The position numbers and the translations under genes are program-made. A model generated the notes under the pieces. The model searched no databases, had not been told where the DNA came from, and worked only from the letters and a program-made list of their open reading frames with translations. From positions 21,413 to 85,412 of the forward strand of contig CAWGZM010000005.1 of NCBI GenBank assembly GCA_963827065.1: a DNA stretch of 64,000 nucleotides, given 5' to 3'. The stretch is from JACVRW01 sp963827065. GTDB taxonomy: Bacteria; Actinomycetota; Thermoleophilia; Solirubrobacterales; Thermoleophilaceae. Positions 44,984-53,449 of the stretch are shown piece by piece (position 1 is the stretch's first letter; each line of letters begins with the position of its first letter).

Positions 44984-46114
44984 ATGCAGGTGACCGCTCC
45001 CGAACGCGACCAGTTGCGCCGGCTCGCGGAGCTGAGGCTCGACCGCCCCGTCGTGCTGAGCCTCTACCTGGACCTCGACCCGTCCGAGTTCGCGACGCCG
45101 CCGGCCCGCGCCACCGCCGTTCGCTCGGTCCTCGACGAGGCCGAGCGGCGCGTCCGGGACCACGACAACCTGCCGCATGAGGACCGTGTCGGCCTGCAGG
45201 CGACGCTGAAGCGCGTGTCGGCCTTCCTCGAGCGCAGCCTGCCGACGGAGGGGGCGCACGGGGTCGCCGTGTTCGCGAGCGAGCCGGCGGAGCTGTTCGA
45301 GGCGATCAAGCTGCCGCGCTCGGTCAGCAACAGGGTGGCGATCGCGCGCTCGCCGCTGGTCGGGCCGCTCGCCCGCTTCGAGCGCCGCGAGCGCTGGTGC
45401 ATCGCGCTCGTCAGCCGGCGCGACGCGCGCATCTTCCGCGGCTCGCCCGATGGCGTTCGCGAGATCGAGCAGATCCACGACACCGTCTTCGGCCAGCACG
45501 ATCAGGGCGGGCTCTCGCAGGCGCGCTTCGCGCGCGGGATCGAGAAGGAGAAGGACGACCACCTCAGGAACACGGGCGAGGCGCTGCTGCGCCACTTCAA
45601 GCTGCGCCCGTTCCAGCGGCTCCTCCTCGGCGGGCCGAAAGAGGTCGTCAAGGACTTCGAGGGCAAGCTGCACGGCTACCTGCGCGACCGCGTGGCGGGC
45701 CGCATCGGCGTGGACCTGGACGGCGCGACGCCGGGGAGAGTGCTCGACGCGGCGCGGCCGGTCTTCGACGAGGTCGAGCGTGAGCATGAGGCGCGCCTGC
45801 TCGAGCGGGTGGGGGAGCGCGGCGTGACCGGGATCGAGGATGTCGTCGCCGCCTTGAACGAGCGCCGCGTCGAGGTGCTGCTGCTCGACGAGCAGTTCTC
45901 CGGCGTCGCCGGGGCACAGTGCCCGGAATGTGGCCTGCTCGCCACGGCGGGCACCAACTGCCCGGCGGACGGCTCTGAGATGATCCCGCTAGAGGAGCTG
46001 ACCGACGCGGCAATCGAGCTGGCGGTGCAGCAGTCAGCCGAGGTGCTGGCGGTGCACCACGACCGCGACACGCTCGATCGATACGGCGGCGCCGCGGCCG
46101 TGCTTCGCTTCTGA
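44984..46114 (+). CDS. Vms1/baeRF-like protein (bacterial homologue of archaeo-eukaryotic release factor)
   Basis: A 376-residue protein built like eRF1/aRF1 and Vms1/ANKZF1. The N-terminal region has VVLSLYLDLDPSEFATPPAR; the central domain carries FGQHDQGGLSQARFARGIEK, where GGLSQARF (residues 175-182) aligns with the catalytic GGQ/GxxQ loop of peptidyl-tRNA-cleaving factors; the C-terminal part has EVLLLDEQFSGVAG and a cysteine knuckle (CPECGLLATAGTNCPADG) as in eRF1 domain 3. It may release nascent chains from stalled ribosomes, but that is inference from the family. AAGGAGG at 44971-44977 precedes ATG 44984. Confidence 0.8.
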   Translation: MQVTAPERDQLRRLAELRLDRPVVLSLYLDLDPSEFATPPARATAVRSVLDEAERRVRDHDNLPHEDRVGLQATLKRVSAFLERSLPTEGAHGVAVFASEPAELFEAIKLPRSVSNRVAIARSPLVGPLARFERRERWCIALVSRRDARIFRGSPDGVREIEQIHDTVFGQHDQGGLSQARFARGIEKEKDDHLRNTGEALLRHFKLRPFQRLLLGGPKEVVKDFEGKLHGYLRDRVAGRIGVDLDGATPGRVLDAARPVFDEVEREHEARLLERVGERGVTGIEDVVAALNERRVEVLLLDEQFSGVAGAQCPECGLLATAGTNCPADGSEMIPLEELTDAAIELAVQQSAEVLAVHHDRDTLDRYGGAAAVLRF

Positions 46115-46182
46115 AGCGAGCGGTTGACGCGCGCGGCGCCGGGAATGCACGAGGTCAGCGCAAACGACCCGGAGGGTGATCG

Positions 46183-46470
46183 ATGTTCAAGCTGCTTATA
46201 GGTGCCGCAATCGGCTTTGCTGCCGCGTGGTTCATGGACTCGAAGGAGGGCGAGCAGCGCCGCGCGCTCGTCAAGGACAAGGCCACCACCGTGGCCGGCA
46301 AGGGTAAGGAGCAGGCGGCCGGAGTCGCCGGGCAGGTCAAGGACAAGGTGTCCTCGGACGAGTCCGGGGGCAACGGCGGCGGGTCCTACGAAGCGGCGAC
46401 GGCCGGCGAGCCGATTGCCGAGGCCGGCTCTCCCGGCGCGCCCGGCCCGCAGGCCTTCAGGCAGTCCTGA
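46183..46470 (+). CDS. YtxH-like small membrane-anchored protein
   Basis: A 95-residue protein with one N-terminal membrane segment (FKLLIGAAIGFAAAWFM), a charged amphipathic helix of repeats (KDKATTVAGKGKEQAAGVAG, QVKDKVSSDE) and a Gly/Ala-rich tail. This is the layout of YtxH-type stress proteins, whose function is not established. A ggaggg ribosome site precedes ATG 46183. It converges with the marR gene (14-nt overlap). Confidence 0.75.
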   Translation: MFKLLIGAAIGFAAAWFMDSKEGEQRRALVKDKATTVAGKGKEQAAGVAGQVKDKVSSDESGGNGGGSYEAATAGEPIAEAGSPGAPGPQAFRQS

Positions 46471-46912
46471 CGGCTGCCAGCGGGCGCTGCGCCTCGAGCC
46501 TGTCCGCGGCCTCGCGTAGGGCGTCGCGCAGCGCCCGCTGAGACTCGATCGGCAGTTCGGCTATCTCGTCGGGTGGCGACGACATGCGCTCGACCACCCG
46601 CTCGCGGACGCGCTGCCCCTCGGGCGTCAGCCGGATGATCTTGACGCGCCGGTCCGTGTCCGAGCTGCGCCGCTCGATCATCCCGCGTGCCTCGAGCCGG
46701 TCGACGATCCCCGTGACGTTCGACGGGTCGCAGAAGAGCTGCTGGGCGAGCGCGCGCATCGGCGTCTCGACGCCCGGCTCGAGCAAGCGCAGCGAGTGCA
46801 GCTGCACCGGGGAGAAGTCGAGCTCCCGTGCCATCTCCATCATGCGCGGCTTGTTCGCCTGCATGATGCGCCACAGGAGCGCCCAGGCCTCCTCTGCGGG
46901 GGTCTGTGCCAT
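46457..46912 (-). CDS. MarR-family regulator of the adjacent ABC exporter
   Basis: A 151-residue MarR protein: dimerisation helices, then the winged helix LDFSPVQLHSLRLLEPGVET, MRALAQQLFCDPSNVTGIVD, LEARGMIERRSSDTDRRVKI and a C-terminal helix. ATG 46912 (MAQTPAEEAW) is preferred over 46927, which would overlap the -10 TATGAT at 46923-46928. It is divergent from an ABC exporter operon, with palindromic sequence between, so it should repress itself and the exporter until a ligand, perhaps a drug, binds. Confidence 0.9.
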   Translation of the reverse strand: MAQTPAEEAWALLWRIMQANKPRMMEMARELDFSPVQLHSLRLLEPGVETPMRALAQQLFCDPSNVTGIVDRLEARGMIERRSSDTDRRVKIIRLTPEGQRVRERVVERMSSPPDEIAELPIESQRALRDALREAADRLEAQRPLAAVRTA

Positions 46913-46922
46913 GAGTGGCGCG

Positions 46923-46974
46923 ATCATAGTTGATGTAATCGATAATTGACAACCTCAACTATTGTCGCTAGCTT
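46923..46974. promoter_or_regulatory. divergent marR / ABC exporter promoters with operator
   Basis: Plus strand: TTGACA (46946-46951), 17 bp, TAGCTT (46969-46974), then 7 nt to ATG 46982. Minus strand: TTGTCA (46952-46947), 18 bp, TATGAT (46928-46923), then 10 nt to ATG 46912. The two -35 boxes overlap. AGTTG near 46928-46932 and CAACT at 46956-46960, plus GTTGAT/GTTGTC halves around ATCGAT, form imperfect palindromes suitable for MarR. Bound repressor would cover both -35 regions. Confidence 0.75.
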
Positions 46975-46981
46975 GCGGCGG

Positions 46982-47980
46982 ATGAGCGAAGGTGCGATCG
47001 AGGCTCACGGCCTCGTCCGGGAGTTCAAGAAGGGCCCGCGCGCTGTCGATGGCATCGACCTGCGGGTGGAGGCGGGCGAGGTCTACGGGTTCCTCGGGCC
47101 CAACGGGGCCGGCAAGAGCACGACCGTTCACATGCTGACCACGCTGCTGCCGCCCACCGCGGGCAGCGCGCGCGTGGGCGGGCACGACGTCGAGCGCGAG
47201 GGCCCGGCCGTGCGCGCCACGATCGGCGCCGCACTCCAGGAGGCCGCACTGGACCCGTTCCTGACGGGCCGCGAGCACATGAAGCTGCAGACCGCGATGC
47301 ACGGCATGGGCGGCGAGGACGCGCGCGCGCGCTCGCAGACCCTGCTCGAGCGCGTCGGGCTGACCGAGGCGGCCGACCGCCGCGTGGGCGGGTACTCCGG
47401 CGGCATGAAGCGCCGCCTCGACCTGGCGCTCGCGCTCGTCCACCGGCCCCGCATTCTGTTCCTCGACGAGCCAACCACCGGGCTCGACCCACAGAGCCGC
47501 ACGGCGCTGTGGGCGGAGGTGCAGCGGCTCGCGGCCGACCGCGGCGTCACTGTCTTCCTGACCACGCAGTACCTCGAGGAGGCCGACGTGCTCGCGGACC
47601 GCGTCGGCATCATCGACAACGGGCGGATCGTCGCCGAGGGCACCCCCGAGGCGCTCAAGGCCGAGATCGGGAGGCCGAGCGTCGAGGCGATCCCCACGGA
47701 GCCCGAGCAGCTCGAGCGCATGAAGGCGGTGCTCGCCCGCTTCGGCGAGTCGGTCGCCGGCTCAACCAAGGGTGCCTCAGTGCGGCTCGCGGGCGGCGAC
47801 GCCCAGCTCGCGGAGATCGTGCGCGCGCTCGACCGCGAGGAGATCAAGATCCAGGACCTCCAGCTGCACGCGCCGACACTCGACGACGTATTCCTCGCCA
47901 AGACCGGCCGTTCGCTCGAAGGCGCGGCGGAGGAGGCGGGGCAGGAGGCCGAGGAGGGGCAGGAGGCCGTGGCCGCGTGA
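46982..47980 (+). CDS. ABC exporter ATPase (DrrA/CcmA-like)
   Basis: A 332-residue ATPase: VREFKKGPRAVDGIDLRVEA, Walker A GPNGAGKSTT, signature YSGGMKRRLDLALALVHRPR, Walker B ILFLDEPTTGLDP, H-loop LTTQYLEEA, then a C-terminal extension (about residues 230-332) as in DrrA-type drug or polyketide exporters. ATG 46982 is 7 nt after TAGCTT, so leaderless translation is predicted. Two permease genes follow, each with 4-nt overlaps, giving a complete ABC-2 exporter. Control by the divergent MarR protein is likely. Confidence 0.93.
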   Translation: MSEGAIEAHGLVREFKKGPRAVDGIDLRVEAGEVYGFLGPNGAGKSTTVHMLTTLLPPTAGSARVGGHDVEREGPAVRATIGAALQEAALDPFLTGREHMKLQTAMHGMGGEDARARSQTLLERVGLTEAADRRVGGYSGGMKRRLDLALALVHRPRILFLDEPTTGLDPQSRTALWAEVQRLAADRGVTVFLTTQYLEEADVLADRVGIIDNGRIVAEGTPEALKAEIGRPSVEAIPTEPEQLERMKAVLARFGESVAGSTKGASVRLAGGDAQLAEIVRALDREEIKIQDLQLHAPTLDDVFLAKTGRSLEGAAEEAGQEAEEGQEAVAA

Positions 47981-48759
47981 GCGGCGCCCCGGTCGTCAGA
48001 CAGGTCGGCGTGCTCGCTCGCCGCTCGGTGGTACGCACGCTGCGCCAGCCCGCGATGGTCGTGCCGTCGGTGCTGTTTCCGCTGATCCTGCTGTCGATCT
48101 ACGCGAGCGGGCTCGACTCGGCCACGGATCTGCCGGGCTTCCCCACCGACTCGTACCTGCAGTTCGCGCTTGCGATCACCTTCGTCCAGGGCGCGCTCTT
48201 CTCGGCGAACAGCGCCGGGGGCAACATCGCCAGCGACATCGAGTCGGGCTTCATGAACCGGCTCGCGCTCACGCCGCTGCGGCGCTTTGCGCTGATGCTC
48301 GGCCAGCTCGCCGGCATAGTCGCCCTGGGCCTCATCCAGGCGATCACCTTCCTGACCGTCGGGCTCGCGTTCGGAGCGGGCATCGAGGCGGGTGTCGCCG
48401 GCGCGCTCGTGATCGTCGTCTTCTCGCTGCTCGTCTCGCTCGCGTTCGGCTGCATCGGCGCCTTCGTCGCCCTCCGGGCCGGGAGCAGCGAGGCGGTTCA
48501 GGGGGTGTTCCCGCTGTTCTTCGCGGCCCTGTTCCTGTCCTCGATGTCGCTGCCGCGCGACCTGATCGAGAACGACTGGTTCCGGACCGTCGCCGACTGG
48601 AATCCCGTCTCCTACATGCTCGAGTGCATCCGCTCGCTGATGATCGAGGGCTGGGATCCGGAGGCGCTGGCGCTCGGCTTCGCCTGCGCCGGACTGCTCG
48701 CCGTGATCGCGCTCGCGGCGGCTGCGTCGGCGCTGCGCACGCGGATGGTGCGGACATGA
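47977..48759 (+). CDS. ABC-2 type permease (first)
   Basis: A 260-residue permease with six membrane segments (for example MVVPSVLFPLILLSIYASGL, IVALGLIQAITFLTVGLAFG, ALVIVVFSLLVSLAFGCIGA) and the ABC-2 motif region ESGFMNRLALTPLRRFALML that couples to the ATPase; DWNPVSYMLECIRSLMIEGW is typical near the end. GTG 47977 overlaps the ATPase stop by 4 nt. It probably forms a heterodimer with the next gene's product. Confidence 0.9.
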   Translation: MSGAPVVRQVGVLARRSVVRTLRQPAMVVPSVLFPLILLSIYASGLDSATDLPGFPTDSYLQFALAITFVQGALFSANSAGGNIASDIESGFMNRLALTPLRRFALMLGQLAGIVALGLIQAITFLTVGLAFGAGIEAGVAGALVIVVFSLLVSLAFGCIGAFVALRAGSSEAVQGVFPLFFAALFLSSMSLPRDLIENDWFRTVADWNPVSYMLECIRSLMIEGWDPEALALGFACAGLLAVIALAAAASALRTRMVRT

Positions 48760-49532
48760 GCCGCGGCAACTTCTGGGCCGTGGCGCGCGCCGTGGCCTGG
48801 CGGAGCGCGCACAACTTCTTCACCAACCCGTTCATGTTGCTCCCGGCGCTGCTCTTCCCGATGTTCTTCTTCACAGCCTTCGCGGGTGGGCTGTCGAGGG
48901 TTGATTCGGTCCCGGGCTTCGAGTACGGCGGCGGCTACACGACGTTCGTGTACGGGTTCGTGCTGCTGCAGGCTTCCGCCTTCGGCGGCGTCTTCACGGG
49001 CTTCGCGATCGTGCGCGACTTCGAGTCGGGCTTCTCTCGCCGGATCATGCTCGCGGCGTCGAACCGCGACGGGATCGTCGCGGGCTACTGGATCGCCGCG
49101 CTGCTGCGCGCGTTCTTCACGATCGCTGTGATCACGGTCGTCGGGCTGCTGACCGGCCTCGAGATCAGCGGCAGCGCGATCGACGTCGTCGGCCTGTACA
49201 CGCTCGCGCTCCTGGTGAACGCGGCGGCGATGCTGTTCGGCAGCGGGGTGGCGATGCGGATGCGCACGATGCAGGCCGGCCCGCTCATCCAGCTGCCTGC
49301 ATTCCTGATCCTCTTCCTCGCGCCGGTCTGGGTGCCCTTCGATCTGCTCACCGGCTGGGTCAAGGTGGCCGCCACGGTCAACCCGATCACGCTCGTGATC
49401 GAGTCGATCCGGGGGCTCATGACGGGCGACCCCACGGAGGTCCTGCCCGCCTTCCTCGTGATGCTGCTGCTGGTGGCGCTGACGCTCGTGTGGGCGCGCG
49501 GCGGCCTGCGGAGCGCGGAGCGCGTTGCCTGA
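48756..49532 (+). CDS. ABC-2 type permease (second)
   Basis: A 258-residue permease similar in layout to the upstream one: FTNPFMLLPALLFPMFFFTA, FESGFSRRIMLAASNRDGIV, LLRAFFTIAVITVVGLLTGL, ATVNPITLVIESIRGLMTGD. ATG 48756 overlaps the previous stop by 4 nt. The two permeases and the ATPase form one exporter. The cargo is unknown; DrrABC-like exporters carry drugs, lipids or polyketides. The last codons overlap the -35 of the cupin gene. Confidence 0.9.
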   Translation: MSRGNFWAVARAVAWRSAHNFFTNPFMLLPALLFPMFFFTAFAGGLSRVDSVPGFEYGGGYTTFVYGFVLLQASAFGGVFTGFAIVRDFESGFSRRIMLAASNRDGIVAGYWIAALLRAFFTIAVITVVGLLTGLEISGSAIDVVGLYTLALLVNAAAMLFGSGVAMRMRTMQAGPLIQLPAFLILFLAPVWVPFDLLTGWVKVAATVNPITLVIESIRGLMTGDPTEVLPAFLVMLLLVALTLVWARGGLRSAERVA

Positions 49533-49553
49533 CCCGGCGGGCGCGGATACGCT
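49525..49553 (+). promoter_or_regulatory. promoter of the cupin gene
   Basis: TTGCCT (49525-49530), 17-bp spacer, TACGCT (49548-49553), then 7 nt to ATG 49561. No Shine-Dalgarno is present, so the transcript should be leaderless. The -35 lies in the last codons of the upstream permease gene. Confidence 0.6.
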
Positions 49554-49560
49554 CCGCGGC

Positions 49561-49977
49561 ATGACAGAACCGGTGCACGAGGTGGTGGAGGGAGACGGCT
49601 ACGCGGTAGCGAACGTCGACGCGCTGGCCGACGGTCCCGGCTTCCGGAAGGTGCGGCGCGCGCTCGCCGTGACGGCCTTCGGGGTCAACGCGATCGAGCT
49701 GCCCGCCGGCTACGAGACGGGCCGGCACTACCACGAGGAGCAGGAGGAGCTCTACTTCGTGCACCGCGGCCGTATCGAGATGATCTTCGGGGACGACGAG
49801 GTCCACGAGCTCGGCCCGGGCGGCCTCGCACGCGTCGACGCCGCGACCATCCGCAAGATCAAGTCGATCGGCGACGAGCCGGCCGTCTACCTCGTCGTCG
49901 GCGGCAAGGGTGGCTACGTCGGGCGCGACGGGAAGCTTCCCGAGGGCGAGACGAGCCGCTTCGGCGCGTCCAGTTGA
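49561..49977 (+). CDS. cupin-domain protein
   Basis: A 138-residue single cupin. The metal-binding motif 1 is GYETGRHYHEEQEELYFVHR (His, His, Glu) and motif 2 lies around DEVHELGPGGLARVDAATIR with a weak second site. The fold binds a metal and a small ligand; many such proteins are enzymes or sensors of unknown substrate. It follows the exporter operon but has its own promoter. Confidence 0.85.
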   Translation: MTEPVHEVVEGDGYAVANVDALADGPGFRKVRRALAVTAFGVNAIELPAGYETGRHYHEEQEELYFVHRGRIEMIFGDDEVHELGPGGLARVDAATIRKIKSIGDEPAVYLVVGGKGGYVGRDGKLPEGETSRFGASS

Positions 49978-49984
49978 GCGCGGC

Positions 49985-50938
49985 TTGAAGCGCCGCGCGG
50001 CCCTCGGCCTGACCGTCCTCGCTGCCGCCGTGGGCGCCGTGGTGCTGAGCAGCGCCGGCGGATCCGCGGCACGGGCCCTTCCGACTGCCCCGAACTGCTC
50101 GCTCTTCCCGCCCGACAACCACTGGAACCTGCGCGTCGACCGGCTCCCGCGGCACCCGAACTCGGACGCAATCGTGAGCTCGATCGGCCTCGACGACCAC
50201 GTCCATGCCGACTTCGGCTCGGGGCTATGGGACGGAGGGCCGATCGGGATCCCGTTCGCAACCATCGGGCGCGGCCAGCCCAGGGTGCCGGTCGAGTTCG
50301 AGTACGCCTCCGAGTCGGACGGGCGGCGCTACCCGCTACCGCCGCGAGTACCGATCGAGGGCGGCCCGGGCGCCGACGGCGACCGCCATGTGATCGTGGT
50401 CGACCGCTCGCGCTGCCGCCTGTTCGAGCTGTTCGCCGCCTATCCCGAGGACGGCGGCACGCGCTGGCGCGCCGGGGCGGGCGCGATCTGGAACCTGCGT
50501 TCGAACCGGATGCGCCCACGCGGCTGGACCTCGGCCGACGCCGCCGGGCTGCCGATCCTGCCGGGACTGGCCCGCTACGACGAGGTGCGCCGGGGCCGGA
50601 TCGACCACGCGCTGCGCTTCACTGCGTCACGCACTCGGCGCGCGTTCGTCTACCCGGCTCGGCACTTCGCGTCCAGTCTGACCGACCCGAGCCTGCCGGC
50701 GATGGGGCAGCGCCTGCGGCTCCGGCGCGGCTTCGACATCTCGGGCTTCCCGCGCCAGTCGCGCATCGTCCTCAGCGCGCTCAAGCGCTACGGCATGATC
50801 CTCGCCGACAACGGCTCGTCGTGGTACCTGAGCGGCGCTCCCAACGCCGGCTGGGACAACGACGACCTGCACTCGCTCCACCGCGTGCCCGGCAGTGCCT
50901 TCGAGGTGGTCGACTCGAGCCGTTTGCCCCGGCCCTAG
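49985..50938 (+). CDS. secreted protein of a widespread unnamed family
   Basis: A 317-residue protein with a signal peptide from TTG 49985 (KRRAALGLTVLAAAVGAVVL, cleavage near SAARALP). The mature start NCSLFPPDNHWNLRVDRLPR, then VHADFGSGLWDGGPIGIPF, is a recognisable pattern of actinobacterial extracellular proteins; DRHVIVVDRSRCRLFELFAA and YGMILADNGSSWYLSGAPNA are further conserved blocks. Function is unknown; the fold looks beta-rich. It starts 8 nt after the cupin stop and may be coupled to it. Confidence 0.75.
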   Translation: MKRRAALGLTVLAAAVGAVVLSSAGGSAARALPTAPNCSLFPPDNHWNLRVDRLPRHPNSDAIVSSIGLDDHVHADFGSGLWDGGPIGIPFATIGRGQPRVPVEFEYASESDGRRYPLPPRVPIEGGPGADGDRHVIVVDRSRCRLFELFAAYPEDGGTRWRAGAGAIWNLRSNRMRPRGWTSADAAGLPILPGLARYDEVRRGRIDHALRFTASRTRRAFVYPARHFASSLTDPSLPAMGQRLRLRRGFDISGFPRQSRIVLSALKRYGMILADNGSSWYLSGAPNAGWDNDDLHSLHRVPGSAFEVVDSSRLPRP

Positions 50939-51006
50939 CCGGGTAGCCCGGGAGGATGCGGGGAATCGCCGCGCGCGACCGGCAGACGCTCAGCTAGGCC
51001 GCCGCC

Positions 51007-51747
51007 GTGCGGCCGGTCCGGATCGGCTGCTCGGGCTGGAACTACGACGACTGGCGCGGCCGCCTGTACCCGGAGGGCCTTGGCAAGCAGCGCTGGCTCG
51101 CGCGCTACGCGGCGTTCTTCGACACGGTCGAGGTCAACTCGACCTTCTACCGGCTGGCGTCACGCGACGCCGTGGCCCGCTGGGTGCGCGACACGCCGCC
51201 GGACTTCCGGTTCGCCGTCAAGGCGAGCCGCTACCTGACGCACGTACGGCGGCTGCGCGACGTGGGGGAGGGCATTGGCCGCTACTACGAGCGCATCCAG
51301 CCGCTCGTCGAGTCGCGAAAGCTCGGCCCGGTCGTCTGGCAGCTGCCGGCCACCTTCCGCCGTGACGACGCGGTCCTCGAGCAGCTGCTCTGGATCCTGC
51401 CCGAGAGCAGGCACTGCTTCGAGTTCCGTCACGAGAGCTGGTTCACGCCGCCGGTGTATGAGCTGCTGCGCTCGGCGGGCGCGGCGCTCGTGATCGGCGA
51501 CCACCCCAAGTGGCCCTTCCAGGCGCGTGAGCTCACCACCGACTGGACGCTCGTGCGCCTGCACCACGGCCGCCGCGGGCGGCGCGGAAACTACTCGGAG
51601 ACGGAGCTGGACGAATGGGCCCGGCGGATCGCGCAGTGGCGCCGCCGGGCCGAGATATTCGTCTACTTCAACAACGACTGGGAAGGCTTCGCGGTCAAGA
51701 ACGCCAGCTCGCTCAAGCGGCGGCTGCTGCCGTCTCGAGACGCGTGA
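51007..51747 (+). CDS. DUF72-family TIM-barrel protein
   Basis: A 246-residue DUF72 protein: IGCSGWNYDDWRGRLYPEGL at the start, FDTVEVNSTFYRL, FRFAVKASRYLTHVRRLRD, LGPVVWQLPATFRRDD, CFEFRHESWF and VYFNNDWEGFAVKNASSLKR at the end. The family is widespread, with a TIM-barrel fold, and its function is not established. Start GTG 51007. Its last 35 bases overlap the convergent SigF-like gene. Confidence 0.9.
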   Translation: MRPVRIGCSGWNYDDWRGRLYPEGLGKQRWLARYAAFFDTVEVNSTFYRLASRDAVARWVRDTPPDFRFAVKASRYLTHVRRLRDVGEGIGRYYERIQPLVESRKLGPVVWQLPATFRRDDAVLEQLLWILPESRHCFEFRHESWFTPPVYELLRSAGAALVIGDHPKWPFQARELTTDWTLVRLHHGRRGRRGNYSETELDEWARRIAQWRRRAEIFVYFNNDWEGFAVKNASSLKRRLLPSRDA

Positions 51748-52525
51748 GTGCGCGCCTCAAGAGCCGCGACACGTGCATCTGCGAGTAGCCGATCTGCTCG
51801 CCGATCTCCCGCTGCGTCAGGTCGTTCACGAAGCGCAGCTGGAGCACCTGGCGCTCCACCTCGGGCAGCGCCCTCCACGTGCTGGCGATGGCCTGGCGGT
51901 CGTCGACGAGGTCATAGGCCCCGTCCTCGTCACCGAGCAGGTCGACGAGCGAGGCGGACTCGTCGTCCTCCCGCGCCGCCGGCGCGTCCAACGACGCCGC
52001 CTCGTAGCTCGCGGCGGCCTCCTGTGCCTCCAGCACCTTCTCGACAGTGCAGCCCAGCGCATCCGCGACCTCACGGACCTTCGGCGAGCGGCCAAGCCGC
52101 TTCGACAGAGCTTCGGTCTCGCGGCTGACCGCGAGCGTTCGCTCCTGTAGGTCGCGCGGAACGTGGAGCGACCAGCCCTTGTCGCGGAAGTGGCGCTTCA
52201 GCTCTCCGAGGATCGTCGGGGCGGCGTAACTCGTGAACTTGGTGCCGCGGCCCGGCTCGAAGCGATCGATCGCCTTGATCAGGCCGAGTGAGGCGACCTG
52301 AAGCAGATCGTCGAACGGCTCGTCGGTGTACGAGTAGCGCAACGCCAGGTCACGCGCGAGCGGCAGGAACCGCTCGACGAGCTCCTCACGCGCCGCGAGG
52401 TCGCCCTCGAGGTGGTAGCGCAGAAGCAGCTGACGCTCCGTCTCGCGCTCCTGTGCCTGGTCGCACGAGCGCCGCCGGGAGTGGATGGGTATGGGCGCCG
52501 CGGGCGCGGGCGCAATTGCGGTCAT
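51713..52525 (-). CDS. SigB/SigF-type alternative sigma factor
   Basis: A 270-residue sigma factor of the stress/sporulation group: region 2 FLPLARDLALRYSYTDEPFD, LLQVASLGLIKAIDRFEPGR, GTKFTSYAAPTILGELKRHF, RDKGWSLHVPRDLQERTLAV; region 4 ALPEVERQVLQLRFVNDLTQ, REIGEQIGYSQMHVSRLLRR. No anti-sigma or anti-anti-sigma gene is adjacent, which is unusual for this group. A GGAGG site is 9 nt before ATG 52525. It probably controls general stress genes. Confidence 0.93.
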   Translation of the reverse strand: MTAIAPAPAAPIPIHSRRRSCDQAQERETERQLLLRYHLEGDLAAREELVERFLPLARDLALRYSYTDEPFDDLLQVASLGLIKAIDRFEPGRGTKFTSYAAPTILGELKRHFRDKGWSLHVPRDLQERTLAVSRETEALSKRLGRSPKVREVADALGCTVEKVLEAQEAAASYEAASLDAPAAREDDESASLVDLLGDEDGAYDLVDDRQAIASTWRALPEVERQVLQLRFVNDLTQREIGEQIGYSQMHVSRLLRRALTRLETAAAAA

Positions 52526-52684
52526 GAAAACGAACCTCCGTCTTGATTGACGTGAGGTCCGGAGCGCAACCGCTCAGCACGTTTGCGCATCGTCCCCCTT
52601 CGACCATCGGTCCTGCGAGAGGCCCCTACCTCCCTCACCTGACCTAGCTGCAGTGTTTCCACTGTGGGTTGTCGCTAAACCCAG

Positions 52685-53359
52685 TCAGCTTTCGGTGCCG
52701 GTGGCGTCGTGAGGCGCCCCGACCGGCTTCGACTCGGGCGAGCCGCGCTGGCGGAGGTAGACGGCGAGGATCGCCATCGAGCCGACCGCGAGGAACTCCG
52801 ATTGCCAATTCTGGAGCGTCTTCTCCCAGAAGTCCGCGCGCGTGAGGTACTCCGCCCACGAGACCGGCAGCTGCTGGTGGTCGAGCCGCTCGGCGTTGTA
52901 CTCGACGACGCCCGTGATCGACTGGGCGATCCAGCTGCCGATCCAGATCGTGACCATCACGATCAGCAGCGAGTTCTCGTAGAGCCTCAGCTTCAGGCCG
53001 CGGGCGCGCGCCCAGCGCGGCGCGGACTCGCCGGCGTGCCGGCCGACGCGCTGGTCCCGGTCGGACTCCCGGCCTGCCTTGCCCGGCTCCTTCGATTCGG
53101 GCGAGCCGCGCTGGATGAGCCAGACGGTGAGGATGATGAAGAGCGTGAACTGCAGGTACTCCGACTGCCAGTTCTCGAGCACCGCGGTGGCGAATTCGGA
53201 GGAGAGGACGTAGCGGCCGAGCGACACCTCCGCGTCGCCGTGGCGGAGCTGGTCCTCGTTGAAGTCCACGTGACCCGCGATCGCCTGCAGCACGAGGGCG
53301 ACGACGAAGAGCGCGAGGAAGACGAGCGAGAGGCTGTTGTGCCTGAGGAAGCTCCGCAT
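52685..53359 (-). CDS. DUF6766-type membrane protein with internal duplication
   Basis: A 224-residue membrane protein made of two similar halves. Each half has a membrane segment, then an amphipathic stretch (SLGRYVLSSEFATAVLENWQ / SWAEYLTRADFWEKTLQNWQ), SEYLQF / SEFLAV, another membrane segment, and the near-identical sequences WLIQRGSPESK and YLRQRGSPESK. This matches the DUF6766 family by memory of its conserved NWQSEF and RGSPESK motifs. Function unknown. It follows a 27-residue membrane peptide and a lipoprotein gene in the same direction. Confidence 0.8.
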   Translation of the reverse strand: MRSFLRHNSLSLVFLALFVVALVLQAIAGHVDFNEDQLRHGDAEVSLGRYVLSSEFATAVLENWQSEYLQFTLFIILTVWLIQRGSPESKEPGKAGRESDRDQRVGRHAGESAPRWARARGLKLRLYENSLLIVMVTIWIGSWIAQSITGVVEYNAERLDHQQLPVSWAEYLTRADFWEKTLQNWQSEFLAVGSMAILAVYLRQRGSPESKPVGAPHDATGTES

Positions 53360-53363
53360 GGCG

Positions 53364-53447
53364 TCACGCGTGTAGGAGCCCGACGGTGATCGCGAGCACG
53401 AGGCCGAGGAAGATGACGGTCAGGTAGAGGACGAACATCACTCGCAT
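53364..53447 (-). CDS. 27-residue single-span membrane peptide
   Basis: ATG 53447 opens a 27-codon frame with one hydrophobic span (FVLYLTVIFLGLVLAITVGL) and a short HA end. GGAGG lies 7 nt before the ATG, inside the end of the lipoprotein gene, and the DUF6766 gene begins 4 nt after the stop. Good ribosome site, GC-rich third positions and tight packing argue that it is translated. A partner of the DUF6766 membrane protein is possible. Confidence 0.6.
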   Translation of the reverse strand: MRVMFVLYLTVIFLGLVLAITVGLLHA

Positions 53448-53449
53448 CG

